Of a stretch of 64,000 nucleotides of DNA, positions 1 through 11,128 are shown piece after piece. The stretch is from assembly GCA_903813345.2 (NCBI GenBank), contig CAIIXF020000005.1, positions 5,545,375 to 5,609,374 on the forward strand, written 5' to 3'. The position numbers were made by a program, and so were the translations under genes. The notes beneath the pieces are model-generated. The model was given only the letters and a program-made list of their open reading frames with translations, ran no database searches and had not been told where the DNA came from. Position 1 is the stretch's first letter; each line of letters starts with the position of its first letter. Origin of the DNA: Owenia fusiformis (Eukaryota > Annelida > Polychaeta > Sabellida > Oweniidae).

Positions 1-34
1 CATCACTTATCATTCAGACTCTCATGTTTTCCAG

Positions 35-301
35 GCAGCTGATGCGAGTAAGTCAGCAAAGAAAGAAAAGAAGAAGAAAAAGAAAGATAAAAAACGCAAG
101 CTAGATGATACTGCGGAAACGAATGGTGATACAACTTTGGATGACACTATGAATGACACAACAGAAGAACCAGACGCCAAGAAGGCCAAGAAGAAGAAAA
201 AGAAGGACAAACAAAATGAAAGTGTCGTCTCAAATGGAGATGTTTCAATGGAAGCTGAAGTAAAAACACCCAAGAAGAAAAAGAAGAAAGTAAAAGCATA
301 A
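35..301 (+). CDS. Last exon of a lysine-rich nucleolar-type protein (partial)
   Basis: An acceptor ending in TTTTCCAG at 34 is followed by 88 open codons ending in TAA at 299-301. The peptide is dominated by basic clusters (runs of five to seven lysines) separated by acidic and Thr/Asn-rich linkers, and ends in a lysine cluster followed by VKA. Such KKE/KKD tails are typical of box C/D snoRNP core proteins NOP56/NOP58, of dyskerin and of other nucleolar proteins. No folded domain lies inside the window, so the identity stays open. A polyadenylation signal AATAAA at 490-495 supports this as the 3' end of a + strand gene lying mostly upstream of the window. Low sequence complexity makes the family call weak, while the exon itself looks real. 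Confidence 0.6.
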   Translation, partial: AADASKSAKKEKKKKKKDKKRKLDDTAETNGDTTLDDTMNDTTEEPDAKKAKKKKKKDKQNESVVSNGDVSMEAEVKTPKKKKKKVKA

Positions 302-489
302 CAAGGAATTTTAAGTAACGTTATGCTTCTTTTTGTCATTTCAATTGACACTCATTTTGTTTTAATATAACAACAGAGGTCATATTTTAATATCTAAAAG
401 AAACATTTTCACGAATTCATTGAGCGAGTACAAGGCAGGAGCCCTTGTATATATAGTGGAGGTATACTGTATATGCTTGCATATTGCTG

Positions 490-495
490 AATAAA
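490..495 (+). terminator. Polyadenylation signal of the lysine-rich gene
   Basis: AATAAA lies 189 bases after the stop codon at 301, on the same strand, in AT-rich 3'UTR-like sequence. Confidence 0.45.
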
Positions 496-1958
496 CAGAC
501 ATATATACTTACAAACATTGTGTTCCAGTGGACATGTAAACACAAGGCCTTATGTTTATAAATTGTCATTTATTATTACAAAAAAAATCCAGACATATAC
601 TGGTAATTTCAATTTTAGTTCCATTTGAGTTTTTTTCTATCTATGGAAAATATTCTATGCCATCCATATGTATTGACACTAAGCCTCGTCTATGTTGAAT
701 TGACCTTGATTTTCAAATCGGCATGTCCATTGTCAGATTGTTCTTGTATTATTTCCTGTAGTGGACGTGGAATAAATAATGTAAGCATAGATCAAACTTT
801 TTTTGTTTAATATCTTCATATTAATTAATTATTAAGGAATTATGAATCAAAATTTCTAAGTTTGATCAAGTTGGACTCATCAGTTTCAAAATAAATGAGC
901 AATTCATTAGACAAACTTCTTCATATACAGGTTATAATTAAAAAATCAGTTTCCATCATTGTTGACTCTTCACAAAGCATGAAAATGCACTTAAATAAAT
1001 GTAGATAGAATTGACAAGTTGAATGAGGTGACCAGTTCAACCCGACCTAAGAAAGCGGTCACGGATTTGAATAGTGCACTTATAGACCATGGAACACTGA
1101 TATATAAAATCCCAGCCAATCAGAACACAGTATTTCAAACAATCTGCACTCTTGAAATTACAACCAAGCACTGGGCTATTATTTAGATTCAGCGAAATTT
1201 ATTACCCTCATCAAATTCATAATTTCAAGATGGCAGTTGAGTGAAAATCTAAAAGTAGTATCATAAGAAAAAGCAAGACAAGTGCTTATGCAGGTCAAAT
1301 GGTAGTGTTGACCTAGTTGTGACAATCTTGCCTAATAAACTTTGCAAAATAGAACCATCCTTCAATTCATTGATTCCTGAGCTGAAATCCTGGAACAGTA
1401 AACACTAACAATACAAAATTTTGTTGGTTGAGACTAAGAAGCCATGATTGAATAATGAATATTTTAATGAAAAAACTAATAGACTAGACTAAAAATGAAA
1501 TGTTCTGTTTTTCTGGAATTTTCAATAGATTTAATTTGACCTCGTGTAATGCAATTTTACCGCTGGAAAATTTAACTACTCAAAATATGCTTTGACAAAA
1601 TAAAGTATAATTCATCGGATTTAAAGTAAAAACTCAAGTCAGTCTTACTGTAGCAGATTGCCATTTCAAGAAAATGTTTTACGCGAGAAGGCACAGATGC
1701 AAAGCAACCGAAGCTGACCGTGTGAAATTCAGAATCTTCGTTAGGGTCGAAGTACCTTTGGCCATCTTCAATTGCGACCCAAAAATTATTAACCTGTTTT
1801 ATAAAAAAAATTCCATTGTTAATGAGAATAAGCAACTTTTTGTAATCAACGAAAATATCCACATGAAAAAGTTGAAAAGGACGATTGCACGTTTTGTGAA
1901 ATGCATTGAGACGTTTTATCTCTTGATCTTAACTGATTCGAAAGTTTTAAGGTAAATG
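496..1958. other. Intergenic sequence, no supported gene
   Basis: AT-rich sequence with only short open frames. At 1572-1862 both strands are open; the - strand frame (96 aa) has a protein-like composition and a possible donor (ACA|GTAAGA) near 1648, but no recognisable domain. I see no promoter or RNA gene. Confidence 0.4.
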
Positions 1959-3256
1959 GTACAATAGTTTGAAACTTCTAGTTTTTCAGTCGTTTAATGC
2001 GAGATTGAAGTTTTTCACAATAGCCTTTATAGTGCAATGGACTTGGACTTTTATGTGAAATATGTAATTTTTCATGGAAATGTGTTATGACAATCCAGTT
2101 TACAACCAGGTGATTTTTTGATGTTTAAGATGTAACCTAGTCTGGTTTTGATAGTTAAGTCAATGCCCTTACAACCAGACCAAAATAAGGATATTTTTGC
2201 TTAACTGCCACTGCGAATTGAGTACAAAAGAGATTACAATAAACAGACTTCTTTATCTGTAAAGATTTTAGACGTTATCAGTATACAGGTGCTCTTCTTG
2301 GAAAAACTTATCACTTTATTCCTTATTTAGCTTATAAGTAATTATAATATAATTGTTAAAGGTTCAGAAAATTAAAAAAAAATCACATCGTTATTTTAGT
2401 ATCCTAAATGTCGTGTATACTAGGGTCATTATCTTGTTTCTAAATTCGGATTTCAGCATTTTGAGACCTTGTTAACATGTGATGCACATTGGACGTATCC
2501 TGTTTGCATAGAACAGTATGTTAGAACTGTTAGAACTATACTCTGATGAACTGTAGTGAATCGCATGCTGGAATTTCAATTTGCAATAGTGTTTTCTGTC
2601 CTGGGAAGAAAGTACTTGGAAAGCCACATTTATTATTTCGAGTTGAGAATCCTGCATCTTCAGATCGAACGAGCGACTTTCGCGAAAAACATTCCGTTTT
2701 TATATCACCACCAAAAATCGGCGGATGGCAGTCGGCGATCGGCAAAAATCGACAAATACGAATACTGGTTAGACTGACTTAGACTGACAATTTTTTTTCA
2801 AAATCATCTACGGTACAAGTTTTCAGAAGTTCAAATCTGACTCTAGAATTAAGATTTGACCTTCGATGACCTTTTCAAGGTCAAAATAGGTTAAAAAAGG
2901 TGTTTTTAACTTGCTTCAAATTGACCAATTTTTTTTCAAAATTATCTTCAAGTTCTCAAAAAGTTCAAATCTGAATATAAATTTGACCTTCAATGACATT
3001 TTCAAGTTCAAAAAGGATTTGACCTCCAAAGACCTTCTCAATGTCAAAAAGGTCTTCTTTCATCTTGCTTCAAATTGACCAATATTTTTTTCAAAATCAG
3101 CTTCAAGTTCTCAGAAGTTCAAATCTGACTTCAGTATTTTTGTCTAATATATCGTCCTAACATGTCTAATATCGTTCTTTGTCATCCCTATTTTCTCAAG
3201 ATCTTTTAACATTTCATCGTAAATATTCATATGGAAATCCGAATATTTACCTTTAT
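1959..3256 (+). repeat. 1.3 kb direct repeat, copy 1
   Basis: This stretch is closely repeated in the same orientation at 9817-11128, from GTACAATAGTTTGAAACTTC to ATTCATATGGAAATCCGAA, with small indels and point differences only. It contains three tandem subunits of about 140-150 bp (2785-3135), each starting with a TTTTTTTCAAAAT tract and carrying TGACCTT/AAGGTCA motifs. No coding potential is shared between the copies apart from short frames in 2540-2780. The two copies are 7.86 kb apart, which recalls long terminal repeats, but no TG...CA ends, primer-binding site or gag/pol frame is visible. Confidence 0.85.
2785..3135 (+). repeat. Tandem subrepeats rich in TGACCT half-sites
   Basis: Three head-to-tail units begin near 2787, 2924 and 3076, each with TTTTTTTCAAAAT, then AAGTTCTCA/TTTTCAGAAGTTCAAATCTGA, then TTGACCTT. 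The first unit has TGACCT at 2857-2862 and 2867-2872 (direct repeat with a 4-base spacer) and AGGTCA at 2878-2883. The same array recurs at 10668-11005. Confidence 0.75.
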
Positions 3257-3387
3257 AGGTGATGGGCTAGCCCTTAAATTGCGGTATGGAGGTAGAATTT
3301 TGGAGACCATACTAGTTACATCCTAATTTGTAATTCTCACCACAATTTGGCAATAATTAAGCAAAATTTTACAGCGTTTGGGAAAAA

Positions 3388-4311
3388 ATCAATATTTATA
3401 CCCCCCGCACGACAAAAGTAGGGGGTACATAGAAAATAATTAATAACTTTACAAAAACATTATGAATAACTACAATTTTTTCAGAATATATGCACATATA
3501 TGTCATTGATAACTGGTAAAAAATTGGTGATTATAGGTATGATGGTTGCTATGGAAACATAATTTGATTGTCAAAATTTGCTAATTTGTGTCTATTTTGG
3601 GGGGCTCGTTAACGAAAAAATCCTATGTTAGCAAGTTATTCTGCAAAAATAGTATTGTTTTAAGGTCTAGAAAATTGCATATATATGTCCTGCATGCATT
3701 AGAATTGGAATGATGATTTAGTCTCAATCAGAAATATTTTTAAAATATTTTTCTATGACCCACCCCCTCTAAATAATCCAAAGTGGGCGTGGTATTTAAC
3801 TGAATGATCAAACCTACTTAACAGTAGATAACTTCAATTGTATAGCCTGTATTATCACAATTTCAACAGAATGTAGGAATCTGGTATCAGTTACCAGTTT
3901 ATATGATTTTGTTTATCCCCCTCAATATTTATAACCCCTCCTTCGTCACCACCACCCCTCCCACGTGACAAAAGTAGGGTATACCTTGAAAATTATTAAT
4001 AATTTTACAACAATGCAGCGAATAACCACCAATTTTTCAGACAGAATAAATGTATATGTCATCAGTAAAAATTCTTGGTAATTATAGGTATTTTAGTTTC
4101 TAAACAGGATTTGATTGTCAAAATTTGTGAAGATATTGGGATGAGGGGAGGGGGGGGCTGGTTCACAAAGAATACTATGCTAGCGAATTCTGCTGCAAAA
4201 CTAGCATCGTTTTAAGGTTTAGAAAACTGCATATGTATGTCCTGCATGCATTTAAACTGAAATGATGATTGGGTTTCAATTAGATTTTTTAGATTTCACT
4301 ATGACCCACTC
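3388..4311 (+). repeat. About 0.53 kb tandem repeat units (forward), first part
   Basis: Units begin with AATATTTATA plus a C-rich stretch and GACAAAAGTAGGG at 3388 and 3924. Within a unit come TATGTCATTGATAACTGGTA, ATGGTTGCTATGGAAACA, TATGTCCTGCATGCATT, and CCAAAGTGGGCGTGG. The second unit is interrupted at 4311 by a 2.26 kb element and resumes at 6573. The same units occur inverted at 8905-9712. Confidence 0.8.
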
Positions 4312-6567
4312 CACCCTACACATAGAGCGCGAGTAAATTACTACGCTGGCTGCATTTGAAGAGACTATCTGGCTATTTCTCAACTTCTTTCTCATGGTTT
4401 ACTTTTTTGGAAGAACCTACTGACTTATTTAAGATATTAATGTATCTTATATGGGTGGCAAACCATATAGCATACTCTTAATTGAAGAAATATGACAAAA
4501 ATATAGGAAAGTATGCCTACATAATGAATAAAATACGATGTAAAGTTGATAATTCAGAAAGTTACCGCGAAGTTTCCACTAAAGAATCTCAATATCCTCA
4601 TATTATCACGTTAACTGAAGTATTATGAGAGTAGTTTATACATTCCTAACATATTTTGCATCATTGATGTTATTTTGAAGAATTTTACCATTATTTTTCC
4701 TGAGGAAATCCCGAGATCAAATTTTTGGATGAGAGGACTACGCGTGTCAATATCAACCTCTTGGGATTAACACTACAACTTGAAAGATGCGATAGACTGC
4801 TCGATCAGATATCGACCACTGATCCAGTGCTCATGTGTATCAAAAGCACATAGATTGTGGAATAACTCACTATAATATCAAATTGTTATAAAATTTCGAA
4901 CTTTTATACAAGGGTTACGGTGGACCTGGGAGGGTAGCATTTGATCTTGAGCAGTGTTTGATATGTCGTGCAATTTTTACCAATAAATATTTGGTTGCAA
5001 TGTAGGCCTATCCAAAGAAAGTTACTTATGTGCATAAAATATATACAAGTGTCGAACTCTGTAAACAATTTTTGCACAGGTAATTAACATTTTAAACAAT
5101 AATGACCTTTTTTCAAGTGTAACTCTTTACTTTGGCCATGACATTGGACCTTCAGATGACAGTGATGCTATATACACCTAAACGGATTATTTTGCTGTAC
5201 CATACATGATATTAAGTGACTTATTTCCAAAGAGATATTCTGGATATACATACATGTACGGTATAGGGTTTGCCACTTGTGTGCATAACAAAATATGAAT
5301 GGATATTGCATTTGTCTCTTAGTGCCACAACTGTTGACGATGGAAGGACGGACGGACAAACGGATGCCACTTAATAATCTGCTGCTTCTTTCCAGCTGGA
5401 CGGACGGACTGATGGAGAATTCAATACGTTCACACAGCTAAAAATGATGTAAACTGACATGCTTTATTTCCCAAACTTTTCCAGGGGGACTCTAACACTT
5501 AAATTAAAGTTCCTAAAAATCCTCAAATACTGAGTAAGTTTGCAATAATCATTGGTCAAAGGGACTTCTTTCAAGTCCCTACATATGGGCCTGGCAATAG
5601 TTGGATGACCAGTTAATGAAAGCACTAGCATAGTACTGTACCCCCACTGAAGACACAAATCCATATATTGTTTCTCAACCAGTATGTAGGTACTAGGTAG
5701 AGTTGAGGAGGTCCTTGGTGAGGTCCAGTATGACTGTACATGGAAGTAAAGCTCATAGCTGTGTATTCAACATTTCATTGGGGCTGAATTTTGAATTTTT
5801 GAACATTTCATTTTATTACTATTAATTACACTTATTGTCATATATTCATCGCTGTCAATAATTATTCTTTTATTTGCGTTTGTCACTGCACTTGGTATAA
5901 TTCTGGAGAAATTTCTTGTTGTTATTCTTATATTGTTATTGATCCTGCTAATTTTTCTGAGCTTTAATTCATCATCTGGCCTGGGTGTATTTCAAGTAGG
6001 TGATGAATCATATCTGTAAATTTCTTACGTCTCCTGTTTGTGTTGCAATAGTAACATTCGAATCCTAGTCTGAAATAAAATGAAAACATTTTAGTATGCA
6101 TTAGAATCATAAAATACTCACCCGCCGTAGTCCTCTCCTAAATTTTCGGCAGAGTTCTACTTAGGACTCCTACTTTAACAAATTCGGGCTATTATAGGAT
6201 CTAATTACATGCATAGATGGTGGATGGGTTCATCATCGTTCAATTGTCAGCTTACCTGGATAATTGGTAGCTTAGCAGTTGATCGAGAGGAAGAAATAAA
6301 TGGAAATAATTTGGCGTTTTTTTTTGGAATTTGTTTTTATCTCAGCAGCACATGCCAATTGGTCGGCGTTTTATAGTAAGCTGTCAAACATAAGTACTTT
6401 GAATATCATTCTTTTAAGAAATTCAATAATCGCTGGTATACAGCTTGAAAAACAATCAAAATGTTGGAAAGAAAACTTACCTCTCTTCAGCCATGTTTGA
6501 AATAGCCAGATAGTCTCTTCAAATGCAGCCAGCGTAGTAATATCGCGCGCGCTCTATGTGTAGGGTG
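4312..6567. mobile_element. DNA transposon-like element with ~68-bp inverted termini and 5-bp TSD
   Basis: The left end CACCCTACACATAGAGCGCG and its reverse complement at 6548-6567 begin inverted repeats that run about 68 bp (through the AAGAGACTATCTGGCTATTTC segment, 4360-4380 against 6500-6520). The pentamer CACTC flanks both sides (4307-4311 and 6568-6572) as a target-site duplication, and the interrupted host repeat unit continues on the right. Internal sequence has no frame over 66 aa, so the element is non-autonomous. The superfamily is unclear: a CACCCTA start with 5-bp duplication is shared with the palindrome at 12562-13411. Confidence 0.85.
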
Positions 6568-6572
6568 CACTC

Positions 6573-6819
6573 CCTCTTTATAATCCAAAGTGAGCGTGAC
6601 ATTTAACTGTATGATCAAACCTCCTTAATAGTTCAGCATTTCTACAGAATGTAGGCATCAGTTAACTTTTTATCATTTTGTACATCCCCAAATATTTATG
6701 CCACTCCCCTCGTATTAACATACTAAAAATTACACTTGTATATGTCATTAGTAACTGGAAAAAGATTATGGTGATTATAGGTTTGATGGTTGCTATGGAA
6801 TAAGGATTCGATTGTCAAA
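6573..6819 (+). repeat. Continuation of the forward tandem repeat units
   Basis: This carries the rest of the second unit (CCAAAGTGAGCGTGACATTTAAC, homologous to 3779-3801) and the start of a third at about 6694, which is cut at 6819 by the next insertion. Confidence 0.7.
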
Positions 6820-7289
6820 CAAAGGACGGCATGTTGTTTGTAGAATGAATCGGGGGAGTTTTTCATGCATTTTGCTTGTGTTTTTATCTTAAAAACATCA
6901 ATACACTTTAAACCATTTTATTGACTATAAGACTGCACCATATAATCCCACCCATTTTTTTTTAACTTCAGAGGGCTTGGAATCATTGATAACGATCATA
7001 TAAATGCTGTTTTAAAATAGGTTTAATGTATGCAAATAATTTCTCAAATTGTGTAAATGGTACCCATTATTTATTTCTTAGAATGTTCTCTTTGTGGAAT
7101 TTCCCATGGCAATCCTATGATATCCAAGCAGATTTTGAGATAACAAGAAAGTTAATCATTAATACACACCTCATTGGGTTGTGATATAAACCAAAACAAT
7201 AGTCAATAAAATGTTTTAAAGTGTATTAAGAGAAACGCATGAAAAAACTCCCCCGATTCATTCTACAAACAACTCACGGTCCTTTTGTG
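6820..7289. mobile_element. MITE with ~110-bp inverted termini
   Basis: The left arm (6820-6935, with GTTTGTAGAATGAATCGGGG) is the reverse complement of 7190-7289 (CCCCGATTCATTCTACAAAC). Both arms extend through a segment about a cytosine-free GTGTATT/ACACTTTAAA stretch to the ATTTTATTGACTAT segment. It is about 470 bp long without coding potential and sits inside the third tandem unit. Confidence 0.8.
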
Positions 7290-8904
7290 AATTCATGTAG
7301 CCTTGTAGATTTTAGAGCAACAAAAGAAAACAATCTACCTGTCTACTTTGCTACTCTTGTTCCCATGACTCATACATCTCTTCATCACGTTTGATCATCA
7401 GAACCATGCCAGCTACAATATATCTTCTGACATTGCTTAGCGTAAATACAATATTTCCTGGTGTCAAATCTTAGCTAGATGATGGTGGGGATGTACCATG
7501 AAAGGAGGTCACAGGGTAGGTACAATGCTGTCCAAATCAAAACCTCAACAATACAACCAGCAATCAACAGGCACGCAAAGTTCCTTATTGGTATAAAAAG
7601 ATTCAGTCCCAAACATGTTGTTTATGATGATCATTGATGAAGATAACAGTTCACGTCCATTTGACAGCTTCACAGGCTACAGTACATGGTACCGTTTGGG
7701 CTATGGTACTGTATGATACGATAATATATGGTACCATTGACTAAAATAGTATTGTACGGTACCATGGACACTGTACAGCACCATAATAGAATGGTACTGT
7801 ACGGTACTATTAATGTACCATGAGTGCAGATTGGTGGTGTTTATCAAGCCATTTGATATCACAGAATCAAGACTCCTATGCATATCATCAGCACTTCCAG
7901 CACTTACTCAAGTCAAAAAGTCCACCCACTGTTAGGAGCTATTGCTTATCAAGAATTTGTTGAATGCCTGTATTAGGATCAATACTAAATCATTTGATGC
8001 GCCCAAATCATGATGAAGAAATACCATTCAGTTTATAATAAAAACTCATGGAGAGCCCTGGAATCATGGAAAGCCCATTAGGACAGATTCTATGGTGCTT
8101 AGCAAAAAGCAAATTGCAGTTATCTGGGGAGAAGGGTGTGTCACAACTTACAAAACAGTGAAAGTGCAAGTGGCAACATGTCCTTTTACCAAGTAGCCAA
8201 ATTTCCAAACACATTTCGTCAACTGGCTGATGTTTCATTCTCTGGTGTTTCAAAGTACAATGATATATCAATCACGTTCTGATATGTAACTCAGTATTGG
8301 ACAGTCTTTCCAAACTTTCCTTTCTTCATGTCATTCTTGAATGTTTGGTACTTTGTGATAAATCATTGTTTTCAATATTAACTAAGGCTTTAGTTGAAGT
8401 AGCAGTAATATAAGTTATTGAATGATTTGAAATGCAATACAGTTTATATTCTGCTCGAGAAATTCTGTGTTGGAACGAGACGAAGACGAGTCCCAATACA
8501 TAATATCTAGAGCTGAATATATCATGTATTGCACCTCAAATCATTCTATACCAATATTTCTTGGTTGCTACGGAGATGATCACTGACCAATCAGAGGGCT
8601 TCATTTTACAGATCATACGATAAGTTAAAGATGAATACTCTCCAGATTCATGGAATTTTGAAATCAACGAGGATTCCAATTCCTCATTCATGACTTTATG
8701 AATTCTGAAGGCCTTGTTGAAATGTTTTCCACCACCATCAACTGAACTGCATATATCTAAGATTCTATAAGTATGTCCCACTGCACAAAAGGGTATGGAA
8801 TGTCCCCAAACTAATGAAAGCATTTCAGTAAAACATTAAAGGATCAGGCAATATAATAATTTTTCTTTTCTGTCGCTAGCAAAGTTTGTTAATGGCACCT
8901 ATTA
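7290..8904. other. Unique core between inverted repeat blocks
   Basis: This 1.6 kb stretch separates forward (3388-6819) and inverted (8905-9712) copies of the 0.53 kb units. It holds two unrecognised - strand frames, 8008-8271 (87 aa, cysteine/histidine-rich) and 8536-8823 (95 aa), with no matching domain or splice pattern I can support. A GGTACC/GGTACTGTAC-rich cluster lies at 7685-7815. Confidence 0.45.
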
Positions 8905-9712
8905 TTACAATCTCATCAATAATTTTATTTGTGAATGACACCCTATCATTATTTCAGTTTTAATGTATGTAGGACACAGTTCCTAAACCTTAAAATAATG
9001 GTATTTTGCAGCATAATTTACTAGGATGTGCTTCTTTATGAACTACCTCCCCCCCACCCAATCTACACAAATTCACAACAATCAAATCCTGTTTCTATAC
9101 TAGAACCATCAATAATTATTTCAAATTACTGATGACATGTACATTTATTCTGTCTGAAAAATTGGTGGTTATTTGCTGCGTTGTTGTAAAGTTATTAATC
9201 ATTTTCAATGTATCCCCTACTTTTGTCATGTGGGAGGGGTGGGAAAGGGGGGAGAGGGGTTATAAATATTGAGGGGGGATAAAAAAATCATAGAAAGTGT
9301 TAACTGATACCAGAATCATACCTTCTGTTGAAATTGTAATAATACTGGCTATACAATTGAAGTTATCTACTGTTAAGTAGGCTCGATCATTCAGTTAAAT
9401 ACCACGCCCACTTTGGATTATTTAGAGGGGGTGGGTCAGAGAAAAAAAAGTAAAAAATATTTCTGATTGAGACTCAATCATCATTCTAATTTTAATACAT
9501 GCAGGACATATATATGCAATTTTCTAAACCTTAAATCAATGCTATTTCTGCAGCACAACTTGCTAACATGGTTTTTTTTTCGTTAACTAGCCCACCAAAA
9601 TAGATATAAATTAGCAAATTTTGACAATCAAATTCTGTTTCCATAGCAACCATCATACCTGTAGTCACCAATTTTCTACCAGTTATCAATGACATATATG
9701 TGCATATATGGT
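8905..9712 (-). repeat. 0.53 kb tandem units in inverted orientation
   Basis: Read on the - strand, this repeats the order of motifs of 3480-4260: TGTCATTGATAACTGGTA, ATGGTTGCTATGGAAACA, CCAAAGTGGGCGTGGTA, then the next unit from AATATTTATAACCCCTC and GACAAAAGTAGGG. It spans about one and a half units and ends abruptly at a unique 104-bp segment. Confidence 0.8.
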
Positions 9713-9816
9713 TCCATTCCCGTACGGGGCATTGACTCTAGCACATTCTCTTTCGAGTCTAGTATCTGAATCGGTACACTACAGCTCCCCGACGAACGTG
9801 CCCAAGGGTCGTTACA
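9713..9816. other. Unique 104-bp junction segment
   Basis: A GC-richer segment between the inverted unit block and direct-repeat copy 2, absent from the equivalent position at copy 1. It is open on the - strand in a balanced-composition frame that also runs into both flanks; no family is recognised. Confidence 0.4.
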
Positions 9817-11128
9817 GTACAATAGTTTGAAACTTCTCGTTTTCAGTCGTTTGATGCGAGATTGAAGTTTTTTACAATAGCCTTTACAGTGCAATGGACT
9901 TTTATGTGAAACATGTAATTTTTCATGGAAATGTGTTATGACAATCCAGTTTACAACCAGGTGTTTTTTTGATGTTTAAGATGTAACCTAGTCTGGTTTT
10001 GATAGTTAAGTCAATGCCCTTACAACCAGACCAAAGTAAGGATATTTTTGCTTAACTGCCACTGCGAATTGAGTACAAAAGAGATTAAAATAAACAGCCT
10101 TCTTTATCTGTAAAGATTTGAGACGTTATCAGTATACAGGTGCTCTTCTTGGAAAATCTTATCACTTTATTCCTTGTTTAGCAGATAAGTAATTATTATT
10201 TTATAAACTAGATAATTGTTAAAGGTTCAGAAAAGTATAAAGAAGTACCATCGTTATTTTAGTATACTAAATGTCGTGTATACTAGGGTCATTGACTCAT
10301 TATCTTGTTTCTAAATTCGGATTTCAGCATTTTGAGACCTTGTTAACATGTGATGCACAGTGGACGTATGTTAGACTGTTAGAACTATACACTGATGTAC
10401 TGTCAGTGAATTGCATGCTGGAATTTCAATTTGCAATAGTGTTTTCTGTCCTGGGAAGAAAGTACTTGGAAAGCCACATTTATTATTTCGAGTTGAGAAT
10501 CCTGCATCTTCAGATCGAGAGAGCGATTTCGCGAAAGACATTCCGTTTTTATATCACCACCAAAAAGCGGTGACACATTGTTTTGGTCTCCATTTTTTGT
10601 GATGGCAATCGGCGGTGGGCGGTCGGCGATTTGCAAAAATCGACAAATTCAAATACTTGTTAGACTGACAATTTTTTTCAAAATCATCTACAGTACAAGT
10701 TTTCAGAAGTTCAAATCTGACTCTAGAATTAAGATTTGACCTTCGATGACCTTTTCAAGGTCAAAATAGGTTAAAAAGGTGTTTTTAACTTGCTTGAAAT
10801 TGACCAATTTTTTTTCAAAATCATCTACAAGTTCTCAAAAAGTTCAAATTTGAATATAAATTTGACCTTCAATGACATTTTCAAGGTCAAAAAGGATTTG
10901 ACCTTCAAAGACCTTCTCAAGGTCAAAAAGGTCTTCTTTGATCTTGCTTTAAATTGACCAATATTTTTTTCAAAATCATCAAGTTCTCAGAAGTTCAAAT
11001 CTGACTTTAGTATTTTTGTCTAATATATCGTCCTAACATGTCTAATATCGTTCTTTTTCATCCCTATTTTCTCAAGATCTTTTAACATTTCATCGTAAAT
11101 ATTCATATGGAAATCCGAAATACCTTTA
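9817..11128 (+). repeat. 1.3 kb direct repeat, copy 2
   Basis: The partner of 1959-3256 in the same orientation, including the tandem TGACCT-rich array (10668-11005; TGACCT at 10737-10742 and 10747-10752, AGGTCA at 10758-10763). Differences are small indels such as a different G-rich stretch near 10565-10625. Confidence 0.85.

Noticed and set aside
22-351. 109-aa - strand frame rich in Phe and Ser
   Set aside because: It is the antisense of the lysine-rich exon at 35-301.
2785-3135. CRISPR-like array
   Set aside because: Units are long, diverged and without short identical repeats and unique spacers; the genome is animal.
9713-9816. tRNA-like GGTTCCATTCCCG segment
   Set aside because: It resembles a T-arm only; no anticodon arm, D arm or acceptor stem can be folded around it.
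1959-11128. LTR retrotransposon with 1.3 kb LTRs
   Set aside because: No TG...CA ends, primer-binding site, polypurine tract or gag/pol frame, and the interior consists of inverted tandem repeats.
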